Shown here in pieces: positions 1 through 11,470 of a stretch of 64,000 nucleotides of DNA; positions within the stretch are counted from its first letter, which is position 1, and each line of letters starts with the position of its first letter. The stretch lies in assembly GCA_018340375.1 (NCBI GenBank), contig JAFFJZ010000004.1:33950001-34014000 (forward strand), in the 5' to 3' direction. Both the position numbers and the translations under genes were made by a program. Origin of the DNA: Gonatopus flavifemur (lineage: Eukaryota > Arthropoda > Insecta > Hymenoptera > Dryinidae). Below the pieces are notes generated by a model. That model was not told the origin of the DNA, ran no database searches, and saw only the letters and a list, made by a program, of their open reading frames with translations.

Positions 1-185
1 TTAGAATCTAGATCCTTGTCCTCATGCTTAGTATAGAATATTCTTGTCTTTATAATATTTCTTATACCCCTTAGAATCCATTTCTCTCCGTGTACAAATC
101 ATAATTGTTAATGAAGGAGCAAGGAAAATTATTGGCATAACTAAATTTATGTCTGTCTAACAAACCATTCTTCTCCGTATATCCA

Positions 186-440
186 CACTGAGAAAAATAA
201 TCACTAATACCAAGAAAACATATTCTTGAATATTTTTAAGAATACATATTCTTGATTACAGCTGATATGTTGCAAGCTCAAATGGAATTCCCTTGGATCA
301 AGAGAATATTTTTTCAATTCAAGAAATACATCCTTAGTTCTAAGAAAATTTTCTTGTATCAAGAGTACAGATTTTTTAAGAAATGGATTTCTCGAATTAT
401 CACAATATGTTATTGGTGATAGTAATCATTTCTCTCAGTG
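186..440. mobile_element. MITE with CACTGAG ends
   Basis: The ends are inverted repeats: the left starts CACTGAGAAAAATAATCACT and the right, read in reverse complement, starts CACTGAGAGAAATGATTACT. Each end is flanked by the dinucleotide CA (184-185 and 441-442). The interior is rich in AAGAATATTCTT-like palindromes. No coding capacity. The ends resemble the TA-flanked MITE at 61805-62022, so this is probably a Tc1/mariner-type non-autonomous element; the CA rather than TA flank is odd. Confidence 0.6.
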
Positions 441-561
441 CATATGCGATGAGAATAACTAATCAAAATAACACTCGAGCATGAAATTATGTGAATGTAG
501 TTTAATTGTGCTTTCTGTTTTTACAGTTATCTCTGAAATAACAATAATTTCTTAAGGATAT

Positions 562-667
562 CCCAAGCAACACACTCAGTCACAGCGACGTCACGGTGAC
601 ATCGCTTTGACCTACTATATCACTATTATATCACTACGACATCACTGCGACAAACATGTTGTTTGAG
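562..667. mobile_element. Short element with CCCAAGCAACAC end
   Basis: The left end reads CCCAAGCAACACACTCAG; the right end in reverse complement reads CTCAAACAACATG, matching about 9 of 12 bases. The 106-bp interior repeats TCAC/GTGA and CGAC words (for example ATCACT-CGACATCACT). The left end is nearly the same as at 43532 and close to 47257, which suggests a shared family. No coding capacity. Confidence 0.45.
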
Positions 668-1235
668 ATAATTTCAATTGAAAACATTCCTTGATTCGGA
701 TCATTACAGTAAAAAAACACCGAAATTTCTGCGTACAGCAAAATACCACTATATCCCGTATATCGAGCGGCCTATTTTTTCCCGTACAGAATCAATAAAG
801 AACAATGAGGCCAAAACTTGGCCTTATTCACCTTGAAGGCCAACAAAAAATTTTAATTTGTTTGAACTTCACACCCACTCGGTTGTGATAATCATCGATT
901 GACCTCACGCAATGTAGTGAGACCCCTTGAATGGTCACGAACACGGAAATATGGGTATCATTATTACCTACTCAAAAGAAATTCCAGTCCTTTGATGAAT
1001 CCTAATCTATTTTGGCCCAGTTGCATTTTCGGGAATTATACAAGCATGTATCGAAAAATTATCAACTCCCATATCTATTGATATGTAATTAGATTTGAAT
1101 ACAACAAGGATGGTATGACTTAAACGGTTGGCGATTGGATATATCGTCTGTAAATTTAATGCTAAGGTGGAAATGGAAACTGAAATAAAGTGAAAACCAA
1201 GAGTAAGGTGAGCATAGCTCACTAGTCAGTTCATA

Positions 1236-1350
1236 TGAAAACAATCGAATGATTTTAATAGAGCAGAAACTTGTAATAGTTACTTCAACTGATCATCATT
1301 TATCTACTGGATAATTGAGCCTAGAATGACAACGCGTGGCTTCGAGTCTT
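1236..1350. repeat. Dispersed repeat, copy 1 (other copy 57920-58030)
   Basis: This stretch, from AAAACAATCGAAT through ATCTACTGGATAATT, is matched in the same orientation at about 57920-58030 with scattered substitutions. No open frame or element end is recognisable, so the parent element is unknown. Confidence 0.5.
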
Positions 1351-1467
1351 TGATTGAAAATTTTTACAAAATATATTGTCAAGAAATTCACATCATAAGA
1401 AAAGAATCTCTTTTTGTCTCATAATATGAAATACTTCACAATATATTCTGGAAACATTTCTATTTAA

Positions 1468-2104
1468 GGTGGGTAGCCACTGTAGAAGGCTCAATAAACG
1501 GGCATATTCATCATTTTTTGTATAAAAAATTATTTATTCAAGAAAGTAATTATATATGCATTTAGAACACATGTCAAAGTGACGAAAAACATATTTTTAA
1601 CAACAAAATTACATGTGACACTTGAAACGTTTTTTTCTCGAAACCACTTTTTAAATTGACTTTACAAATCGCTTCAACAATTTTTGTCCGATTGACTCAG
1701 AATTCCAACAGCATCTGTCTAATACAATTTCGCAGAGAAATATTGATTCTCCCAAAAATGACGAACATTTGAAATTGAAGGTCAAATTTCTCAATGACAA
1801 ATTCCGTCTCAAAGTGCCCATGAAATAAAAAGGTTTTTAATTATTCGAAAATTCTATACGTATTTCTCTGCGGAATTTTATTAGGAAGATGCTGTCAACA
1901 TTCTAAGTCTATCGGACAAAAATTGTTAAAGCGATTTTCAAAACCAATGTAACTTTTGTGTTGTGATTAAAAAATGTTTTGTGTTACTTTGACATGTGTA
2001 CTAAATGGATATAAAATCACTTTTTCAAATAAATAATTTTTTTATACAAAGAAAAAATGATGAATACGCACCTCATTTTGAGCCTTCTACAGTGGGTATA
2101 CCCC
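1468..2104. mobile_element. piggyBac-like palindromic MITE
   Basis: This is a long foldback of about 637 bp. The left end GGTGGGTAGCCACTGTAG pairs with the right end (reverse complement GGGGTATACCCACTGTAG), and pairing continues through the AT-rich arms (ATTCATCATTTTTT on both). It is flanked by TTAA at 1464-1467 and TCAA at 2105-2108, one base from a perfect TTAA duplication, the hallmark of piggyBac-type insertion. No transposase. It is similar in size and flanks to the element at 20830-21457. Confidence 0.7.
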
Positions 2105-2159
2105 TCAAAAACTTGAAACGACGTGCTGTCTCATTGTCCAATTCATCCAATCAGCGTTA

Positions 2160-3080
2160 AAGTCAAGCGAACCCAGATAACAGAAAAAATTCATGTCAAT
2201 TCCACCGCAAGAATTTTTTTTCTTTGATCCAGAAAAATTGATTTCAAAATACTGAGAGTTCTTGGAAAATTCTTGAAAAATCCATTCAAAAATCCCAAAG
2301 GAGCCATCACCCATTCACAAAACAACGTAATATCTACCTCCTGATCAGATAACACACTAGAAACACTAATGAATCCTGAAAAAGAGATCCTTACAAACTT
2401 TTTTGGAATTCAAAGAATTTCCAAAGAGAGTTTCGAAAAGGATTCGTATTATCTCAATGAACGTAGTTTTTTATATTAATATTACTGTTACGGATGTTTG
2501 ATAAATCAAATTTTTTCCAAACTCTTCAACAATTATTCGTATTCTAAAAGAATTCAAGGAGAATTTTTTTTTCAGAATTCATCAATGATTTTTGTGTACA
2601 ATCTGGGTATGATTGTTGTTTTTATTCCATTCTGAGCAAACTCTGATCAAAGTGTGGTTCCGACTTTGTTTTCCACATAATTCCGAAGTGATATCGAGTC
2701 AAGTTTCACTTTTCATCCAGAAGAAATCCTTCATTTGCACAACCTAGGATGTTCAAATTCCTATTTTATGCATTGCATATCGATTTGTGTAAATTTTTTC
2801 AAGAATTCTTCAACAGCGTTACGTAGGACTTTTGGAGAATTTTTGGAGAACTCTAATAGAATTTTCTCGAATTGGGGAAAAGATTTCCCTCAGTGATTGA
2901 TTTTGAATTGACAAAACGGGAGAAGCTCTTACAAAATTTTTTACGAACTCATTGGAACTTGTTTAAACACTATCGCATGAATCCTTCCAAAGTACAAAAA
3001 CAATTCCTCTAGATTTAACTGTATTGTTTACTGTGAATATTGAATTCTCTCATAAGAGTTCTTGAAAAATTCTCTGTCTG
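2160..3080. repeat. Degenerate GAATTC/AAGAATTC-rich repeat region
   Basis: GAATTC, AAGAATTT and TTCTTGGAAAATTCTTG words recur every few tens of bases on both strands. The stretch is low in complexity and carries no credible coding frame. It resembles the reiterated-motif elements listed elsewhere, but clear ends were not found. Confidence 0.4.
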
Positions 3081-3888
3081 AGAGAAAAACTTCTAAGCTC
3101 TTTCGGTTTCAAAGTGAATTGAAATGGAATAACAGATGAATCTTCAAATACCTGTAACACACCTATTCATGTTTATTTCGCCACAAATCCGCGCATAAAA
3201 TATAATAAGAATAAGAACCTTCTTCGTGAATTCATTGAAAGAAAAAATAAACAAATCAAATGTTTCTTTCCATCGAAATCTGGCGTTTCCATATTTATCC
3301 AGAGCCTTGAGCAAACTTATGTTGTACGAAGTATTTATTAAAAAAGTTCTCTGCGTAAAGTGTTTGGAAATAGCTGCATCATGAGTACACACAATCGTTC
3401 GTCGACAAAAATTAAGTAACTTTTTCTTCGTTCATTTGAAAAGTTAGCGAATCGTAAGATCAACTTTTGTATTCTCTTATCTCGTCGAGGATTTTCAACT
3501 CACAGACGACGACACGTGAGAAATAAAAATCGATTGGAATATTTTTACATATCAATGACATATATGATACATACATCGAGTTTGGCACTTATTTTAAAAA
3601 TCAAACTTTATCAAACGGTGTACTGACAGTTTCGGGTTGAAACGGATTGGAATATTTTTTTTCCTTCCCCCTTCCCTTTCATAGACACGTGTTTGAGATA
3701 TGAAGTAAGATCAAGACTATTTTTATCAGATTATCGTTATCGTATGTGTTTTATCGATGAACGTAACCGTTTCCCAATTTAGAAAACATCGATGTAGGGA
3801 GGTGGATATATATATATATATTATATTCCATTTCATTCTCGAGGAACCGCACCCACTGACAATTGGGGTGAGGAAAATCCAGGGAGGA

Positions 3889-4168
3889 TATAAAGAGGGG
3901 GCGACAGCAACGCTTGGCAGATAGGGATCATCAAGACGTGTTCTATCGGTCTCATCTCGACTACCCTCTAACAACACTTTCTGTTTCTCTTTCTCTCCCT
4001 TCCCTCGTTCGCTCGGTTACTCTCAACTCATCTCAGCTTGAGACGCGTCCACAAGAGAACTACGAAGAGACGAAAAAGAAAAGGGTAAAAATAGGAAAAC
4101 GGAAGAACGAACGGAAGGTTGGAAGATTCGTCGACGTTATCAAGAACAAGAATCCAATGGGTGGAGAG
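3889..4168 (+). promoter_or_regulatory. Candidate TATA promoter and noncoding first exon
   Basis: TATAAA at 3889-3894 lies about 30 bases before an initiator-like CAGATAG (A at 3919). An AGACGTG at 3934-3940 resembles a downstream promoter element, though it is closer to the start than the usual position. GA- and CT-rich sequence follows, as is common in insect 5' untranslated regions. A donor-like GAGAG/GTGAAT at 4168/4169 could end a first exon. The open frame inside begins at TTG and looks like chance. The gene served is unknown and would lie to the right or in a nested transcript. Confidence 0.4.
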
Positions 4169-4971
4169 GTGAATTTTTGTTGAATGGCGGAGTGTTCTGC
4201 GGTACATGTACAGGATGAAAGTGATACAAAAATGCCTTTGAATGAAGGAACAAAAAAAAACTCGTGGCTTTCCTTTTGTATTCAACTCGTCACTCTCTAT
4301 TTCCTTTTTTATCTTCTTTGACTGCTTTTTTTTCTTTCATCATACTCAATCTACTATAATTTTATTCTTCCACAATACTTTTCATTTTCCATATACTTTC
4401 GCCAGCGCGAGAATTGAGGATATCATTACGTGCAATCAGAAGAACAAGAACGAAGGTTGAAGAAATTCGAATCAATGAAAATTTGATGAAATATCAAACA
4501 ATCTGATATTTGTACAAATCGTTCTCAAGTTTTTCCATATCAGTCAAGTCTGATATTGAAGTGAAAATTTAGAAATATTATACAAACATTTCAGTAATCA
4601 AGGTAACAATTTGTATTCTTTCATCCTCGAAACATGAATCGCAATTTTGAATCCAATTATACTGTGCATACATTGAGTATAAAAAAATACACGCAAGTGA
4701 GAATTCAAATGAATACATGAACCACAATAATTACAATTATTCACATAATAGTTACGTGAGAAAATTGTTCTCTTTCTAAGTAAATGGAAAACCTGAGAGT
4801 AAAGAAAAAAATTTCTATGTTGTAATTGGATCCTGATTAAACTAAGAAGATGTTATATTTGAATTGAAGAAAAGTTAAAAAAAAGAAGCGAACAATTGAG
4901 TGAGAGGAAAGGATGAGAGAAAAAAAAATCAAAGGAAGGAAGGTAAGCATATAGTCTGACCGACTAACTAA

Positions 4972-5002
4972 AGGAAGGAAGGAAGGAAGGAAGGAAGGAA
5001 AG
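4972..5002. repeat. (GAAG)n microsatellite
   Basis: About seven uninterrupted GGAA/GAAG units in a GA-rich surrounding, just before the GC-richer block at 5020-5300. Confidence 0.9.
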
Positions 5003-5019
5003 ATGGCTGGCTGATTCCC

Positions 5020-5300
5020 TTGGCGGCCGGCTACTAATTGCCGCCGCTCGACCGAACACTCCACTTCACTCCGCTCCACTCCACTCTATATACACTTCGC
5101 TTCGCTTGGTTCTGCTCCCGGCTACGGGCCGCTGAGCATCGACTCTCCACGCACATGCCGTACGCTTTTTTCAGCCGTTTACTATAGACTGTATAGAAGC
5201 TCTGTTGCACTCTTTCCCCAAGAGAATGAATAAACCTTTAGTACACGGTTGGAAAAACGTATAGTATAAGAGTGCCGCCGGCGCACGGTTATGTTCTCTG
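5020..5300. promoter_or_regulatory. GC-richer island, possible promoter
   Basis: The base composition changes sharply to GC-rich with many CpG, including tandem CACTCCACTTCACTCCGCTC-like words and CTATATA at about 5083. The sequence CGGGCCGCTGAGCATCGACT follows at a spacing that could hold a transcription start. No coding frame is convincing. Regulatory function is inferred from composition only. Confidence 0.3.
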
Positions 5301-6031
5301 GTACCGTGGATTACAGCCGTGAACTGTATTGGCCAATGACGATCAGGAACGAAGGCAACGAGACCTCGATCACTTGCCACACTCGTTAACCTCGTGCATT
5401 TTACGATAACCCGTATAAAACCTGAAGATACTTTTTCTTCTAGCTTTTTTCCCTGTATCTTACAATATGCAGGTGATAACTTCATCGTCGATGTTGGGAA
5501 AAAATCTATCTCAATGGTCAGTCTAATTAATAATGCAAATAACCTCCCTAACACAAAAACAAAGCGTTCTCGGTATTTTTAGGATCAATTCTTTCACAGT
5601 CTATTCTTCTATCCTAATAATCTTTCGTTACACACAATTTATTCATTATGCAAATCTCTTGTGAATAATTTCTTAGTAACTCAATTTCCCATACCTTATT
5701 AATCAAAGATTCTTGTTCTTTTTACAAGTCATTTAATATTGTCTCAATTAATTCTAAAGCCGTAATGAATCTCATGCGAAATATCGATAGCAGGTATCCA
5801 AGTACGGTAAACAGCATCTCGAAACTAGATATGAATGAAAATATAACGGGAGTATAATGAACGTGATAGTGTATTGATATATTGAATCCAAAAATTCTGT
5901 CTTAGAGTTATTAATGTTACATCAAAATGTTTGATGAAAGTTTTCTGAGAGGTGGAAATATATATTTATCCAAAAGTATCGATGGATGCCTAAAATTCCT
6001 ATGCGGGAACTAATTGTGATCCGAAGTATAC

Positions 6032-6320
6032 TACACAGTAAAAAGTGAAACTTAAAATCATCCGGAATATCAGCTTAAAACTGCAGCCAAAAGTAGCACC
6101 TATTCCAACTGAAAGTAAGCAATGAAAAAGATTGAATTTCAGTCAATTCCATCTTACTTTGGAATGAAGATAGAATTCCATCTTAATTTTCAAAGTAAGA
6201 TGGAATTGACTGAAATTCAGTCTTTTTCGTTGCTTACTTTCAGTTGGAATAGGCGCTACTTTTGGCTGCATTTTTAAGCTGATATTCGGGATGATTTTAA
6301 GTTTTACTTTTTACTGTGTA
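6032..6320. mobile_element. Near-perfect palindromic MITE, TA flanks
   Basis: The whole unit is one hairpin: each arm is about 130 bp and mirrors the other (ends TACACAGTAAAAAGTGAAAC left and, reverse complemented, TACACAGTAAAAAGTAAAAC right). TA at 6032-6033 and 6319-6320 fits a Tc1/mariner-type target duplication. The arms meet near a TTCCATCTTAC repeat at the centre. The arms differ at few positions, so it may be recent. Confidence 0.8.
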
Positions 6321-6372
6321 CGTAAACCTCTGAATTTCCAGCTGAATATATTGATAAATTCAACTCACATTG

Positions 6373-6674
6373 CACGGAGAGAAATTCGGAGATATTGAAT
6401 CACTGAGCTTCGTGTGATTTTTCATCTCGAAATTAGATGGTTTTGTATCTCGAACGGCGTGAAAAAACATCACAACATCGGAGAGCGTAAATCTCGAATC
6501 CCGTGATATTATTTCACCGTGATGTTGGAGATTCAAAATCAAGCAGTTCGGTGCTCGAAAAGCATACAGTTCGTGATAGAAAATCACCAGTCGGTTGATT
6601 TTGCTTCACGTCAGTTGCGAGATGCAAAATCATGTTGAGTGCGTTGATTTAATATCTCCGGATTTCTCTCCGTG
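6373..6674. mobile_element. MITE with CACGGAGAGAAAT ends
   Basis: The left end CACGGAGAGAAATTCGGAGA and the right end (reverse complement CACGGAGAGAAATCCGGAGA) match at 19 of 20 positions. TG flanks both sides (6371-6372 and 6675-6676). No coding capacity. Related CACGG ends occur at 6888 and 26895. Confidence 0.75.
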
Positions 6675-6747
6675 TGGGTGAAGTGAACTAATCAATCGTA
6701 TGGAACTTTCAAATCAAGTGTTTTTTGTGAAAAAAAATGTTTGTAAT

Positions 6748-7862
6748 CAGGGATGGGCAGGCCATAATACGTTTGGACTCATGAATATTTTTTGGAATAA
6801 GTATTTTTTTATTCAATAAAAGTAATCAGTTCTGCAGATAGATGTCGGCTGAGTGAACTTTCAATACATGGAAAAAAGAAATTCCTACACGGAAAAAATT
6901 GGTGATCCAAATTTTCGTTGACTAGTATGTCACTTTTGGACGAGGCACAAATCCGAGAAGAATTCATACACTGTATTTTAATAATTCGTTGACTTTGTCC
7001 ATGATTTCACCGATGGTATCCACTTTTCATTTTAATTGTCGAAATAATGGAAAGAGTGCACGAATTCTTAAAATCCAGTGCACGAATTCTTCTGGAATTT
7101 GTGCTCCGTCCCAAAGTGACATACTGGTCAACGAAAAATTGGATTACTAATTTTTTCTGTGTACTATTTAAACAGTTACGGTGAATTTTGTCGCATTCAC
7201 ATGACTTCACGGTTACAGTGAATATGAATTAAGGTACATTTATTGGCACGTATGTACTGTTTTTACAGTACAACTTCTATTTACAATGTGTATTGTTTTT
7301 ATGTACACGTCGAAAAGTGGTATGAATTGTTTTATACAATGTAGCCCTGATTTTCTTATTTACAACGTGTATTTACAGTGAATATGTTCAAATTCATGGT
7401 AAATGTGAATACATTCAGAGTGACTATGAAATATTCATCGTCAATGTGACAACATTCACCATGACTGCTTTCTTTTTTCCATGTACATCATCTGGTGATA
7501 AATAATCACTATAACGCAATTAATTTTGAAGAAAAAGTAGGAATACTCAGGACCAGACTATGGCCTGTATCAACGGCGCCATGGTGCAGGGGCGGCAGGC
7601 TGTGAAAGGGCGACAATCGGGTCGAAGAAGATTTTTTTTAATTTTAATCATTTAAAAATAATTTTCAGGAGAATAATAAATTCTAAGCAATAGAATAACA
7701 TTTTTTGGTAATGAATATTTTCGTGAAAAATTAATTTTCGCTGCTATATAAGGGGTGGCTAGCTAAATGGCGCAGAGGCGGCAAAAACCAAAGTCCGCCT
7801 CTAGGAATACTTAAGTGAAAAGTACTCATGAGTAAAAATGTATTCACACTTGCCCATCCCTG
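6748..7862. mobile_element. Non-autonomous hAT-like element
   Basis: The ends share CAGGGATGGGCA perfectly and remain alignable for about 55 bp (ACTCATGA and AAGTATT on both arms). Flanking octamers tttgtaat (6740-6747) and tttttgat (7863-7870) match at 6 of 8, consistent with an aged 8-bp duplication. No transposase is visible. The interior contains a nested MITE (6886-7163) and GC-richer pieces near 7560-7620 and 7750-7800. Confidence 0.7.
6886..7163. mobile_element. TA-flanked MITE nested in hAT-like element
   Basis: The left end TACACGGAAAAAATTGGTGA and the right end (reverse complement TACACAGAAAAAATTAGTAA) begin inverted arms of about 90 bp, including a shared GTATGTCACTTT and GAAGAATTC. 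TA flanks both sides. It lies wholly inside the 6748-7862 element and so is younger than it. Confidence 0.75.
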
Positions 7863-8479
7863 TTTTTGATACATGTACATGAAAAAGCATTGAAATTCTT
7901 CTGTTATTCATGATTCTCAAACATCAAAATTCAATAAAAAATTAGGATTTCTCAAGTGATTCAGATGAATAATATGGACATACATCCATGGAATTTTGCT
8001 GGGATAGAGTAATCAGCGAATGAATGAATGAACAAATTACTACACCGAGAGAACACGTTTTTCAAGACTAATCAATATTTCATGAACTTATTCTCTGGAA
8101 AATATGACTTCAACCCATTTGAATATTTAAATACTACTGCGATGATTCCAAATTAGAACTTTATCCCTCGTAACTGGTCCAGTTATTTTCGATCCTGTTC
8201 AAATCTTGACAAAGATTGTAACACTCGATGAGCCTTAAAACCTTATCGCGCAAACTTTGCCTGGATTAAGATTCAATAAAAAATTCAAATCAAGATCCAA
8301 TGGGAAGAAAGAAAGGTGAAACGTAAAATCTGTTGAGTGATGGACAGTTCACGAAGAATTCAACAGGTACAGTATGAGAAGATTGATGAAATGCGTGCTT
8401 ATTGTTACGCCCAGCTTTTTATAATTTCAACGTCACTGACTGCTTGAACCTATTTAGAGCTCGCTCTGCTTGGATAGTT

Positions 8480-8640
8480 GCTCTGTTGATATTTGGATGA
8501 CTGAAATTTAGCTGTATTAATTATTTGTGGGTTGCGACAACAAAAGTTATACAGTTGCTACAGTGGCTAAAATGTAGCTGTTGTAGCAATATTTTGGGCC
8601 ATCCAAATATTAAATACACGAAATAGCTATCACAGCTAAT
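8480..8640. repeat. Foldback rich in GTAGC/GCTAC words
   Basis: GATATTTGGATG near 8489 pairs with CATCCAAATATT near 8600-8612, and the interior repeats GTTGCTACAG / TAGCTGTTGTAGC words. The same words and a TATCCAAATATCAAC end occur in the MITE at 17772-18039, suggesting relatedness. Exact borders are unclear. Confidence 0.4.
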
Positions 8641-8699
8641 TCCTAGCTACCTTAGCGAATTGTTATTCAAAAAAAAATTTCAAAATTTCTTCCTGACAT

Positions 8700-11150
8700 G
8701 TGATAATTGTTTATTAAATTTTACAATAAGTTATTAAAATTCAAAGAAAATTCTCAACATTGAGGGTAAACATTCTTAACATTAAGAATTATATTACTGA
8801 ATTGAATATTCCTCATATTGATAATATTCCTATGAAGTTTCAGGGAGGTTTTTCTAACAGTGCATTCCTAATTGGGCTATTTGTTAATACTTCACACATC
8901 TCTTTGCCTTATCGATTTCCTCGTGGCGTTCCTTGGTTTCGCCGTTGGCAGCGATTTCAATCTTTCGAATTCGTTCTGAATATTCTCTTCAACCTTAACA
9001 GAAGATACATTTTGCTCCAATAGAACAGATATTAAGAACGAGGATACCAAACTAGTCAGCGAAAAGATTGACAAGACGTGAAAACAATCCATAGATCGAG
9101 CCTTTCGGTTACATATGACGGCGGAAAGTCGTGTTCAAGAATATTTCCTTTATTGGATGGCATAATCTCTGTTTCCTCTGAAGCCAGCTATGATGTTGAT
9201 ATGGAGCATAGTAAAAAATATTGTATTTTATATGAAAAAGTAATGGATTATTCTCTCCGTGTACAAAATGCATTACAGAATTCATCAATGAAAAGTCCGA
9301 ACACTTGATCCGCAATAAACACGTCGGAATGCGGTAAACATTCATGTCATCATTGATATCCCAAAAATTTTTCCATGTGAATGGAACCAAATGAATACGA
9401 TTGATGACCCACGTTCAAGCACTGTAACTGTCGGATTTCGTACGTGGACGATTATTACTGGGATCATGTTATTATACAATAGTTAATAGTCAACCTTCCA
9501 TGGGCCATTAAGAGTTACCAATAACGTGCGATCATTGATGTATATAGCCCAATGACGCACCGTTACTGAACCGATCAATTCTTCATGAGAATAAAGAAGT
9601 GCAATGTAAATTTCTGATATCACTCTTGATGATGACTGAAATCGCATTCGCTGAAGAATCTAACCAATTTCGTTAGTGAGAAATTAATGGATATGGATCG
9701 ATACGTTCTTGTAACGTTGTACGTTACACGGTTTCTGTCCCATTGCTTGATAACTGAATATTATTTGAATGAAAGGTATCCTGGCACGTTGAGGCGATTA
9801 ATGTATCATGATGTGACAAAGTGACACACATGATGAATTATGCGTTGAATGAATAACATATGAGGGATGGATATATTCAGAATACTGCTCCCCTTTGAGT
9901 ACCAGTGGAAATCGTAATTCCGATTTTGTTAGGGAATACTGAATTTCATAATATTTTAATAATCTTCATAGTACATTTTTTCATACTTCATCCCACCTCT
10001 AAAGATGTCGTTGGAATTTGCATCGTTTGTTGCATCGCAATCCAAACTGTAGATGACAGAATATATCGTTTTGTGAATTTTGCTATCAAAAAATAAATGT
10101 TTTCAAATAAAACACAAAATAGTATTGGAGAATTAGAAATTATGTACTATGAGTCGATTATCAGTTCGTTTCAATTAACGATTCAGACTGCAATAATATT
10201 TTCTGAGCTAGTTCACGAACATCCGTCTCTCTACCTTTTTCTTCGTTTATGAAAAACTGGAGCCTTAACTTGTCGGAAATCGTCTAAACATTTGCACATT
10301 AAGATGCGACTCTCCGCTTGTAAGTTCAATCGATTATAAACACGCGATAGAAGTATAAGAAACCATCTCATTTTAATTGTTAATAGGGACACCACGCGAT
10401 ATCTTCCGATCGTAGAAATCGGCTTTGATGTGGACTTGCAATGAAAAAACCAGCATTGTCCAATGACAAAGTGCCGTACCCATATAACACCCAGCATGCA
10501 GTCCTCGACACAGTTCCTTCGATTCGTGGTTGTTTGTGGCCGTCATTGAAATGTAAAAGTTCCGGTGGTAGCATGATTATCGACTCAAAGAGAAGGCGTG
10601 ATATAATTTTGTTACCCACTGTCAGTCATCACTATAATACTTAGTTGATTTCAATAAGTAAGTAATAAATAAGAAATAAACCGTTAATTTATTAGACATT
10701 TATTCATGAAAATCTACAACTCAATAACGAAATATTTCGATTCAATAAGAATAATGAAAATACATTGAACAACATTAAATTAATCGAAACAATGACAAGA
10801 TCTTTTCGAATTATCATTTATTGTTTCTGTGTGTAAGTCCAATGTTGTTTTGTCCAAATCATCATATGAATATACAAAGATGCGGCTTCGAACTGCCATA
10901 CAAAAGCACTTTACCCAGCTTCGTCTTTAGGTATGAATATCTCAGGTAAGAATAGGGATTCAAGGACTCATCTTCGATGGTTCAAGTGAACCTGGTTAGA
11001 ATTAAGATAGATCACGAAAATATATCCAAACGAGCAGTTTTTTGCAGAGCCATTGGAATGAAGCCATATTTTGATTAGATTCGTGAATACAAATTAAAAG
11101 AAAAGAGGATAATCCTCCCATGATATATTCAGCCTTCTCTAAAAGAAGCC
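8700..11150. other. AT-rich stretch, no supportable gene
   Basis: I saw no splice-bounded exon, RNA gene or complete element here. Short open frames are random in composition. A solitary CTCTCCGTGTAC at about 9253 resembles one end of the CACGG MITEs, but no partner end was found. Confidence 0.4.
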
Positions 11151-11470
11151 GAAGTGTACGTGGCTAAGCGCATATATACACGCATGCATTCAAACTGATC
11201 GTCAGATTCTTTTTCCTCTCGCATTTAGGTAGGTCCATTCCCTTTCCCTCGCATCGAAGTATAAGTGCACCCTCCGGCCGCTCAGCGCCAACCACCAACG
11301 TGTGCGCCTGTGTACTTTCATTATCGAAGCCAGGGGGCGGCAGCGATAATAATCGGGGCGCCACCACCATCGGCCATTAAAATATATACAAGGAGGGTTG
11401 GGAAGGTAGGTTTTGTGTGACGGTGGTATACACGAACAGATCCGGGCTCGGGATATTTAGAGTAAGGGTT
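11150..11470. promoter_or_regulatory. GC/CpG-richer island
   Basis: The composition rises to GC-rich with several CpG (CCTCCGGCCGCTCAGCGCC, GGGGGCGGCAGCG, CGGGGCGCC), bordered by AT-rich DNA. ATTAAAATATATACAAGG follows on the right. No convincing coding frame or splice pair was found. A regulatory role is inferred from composition and from its position in the intron or downstream side of the NOL4-family gene. Confidence 0.3.
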
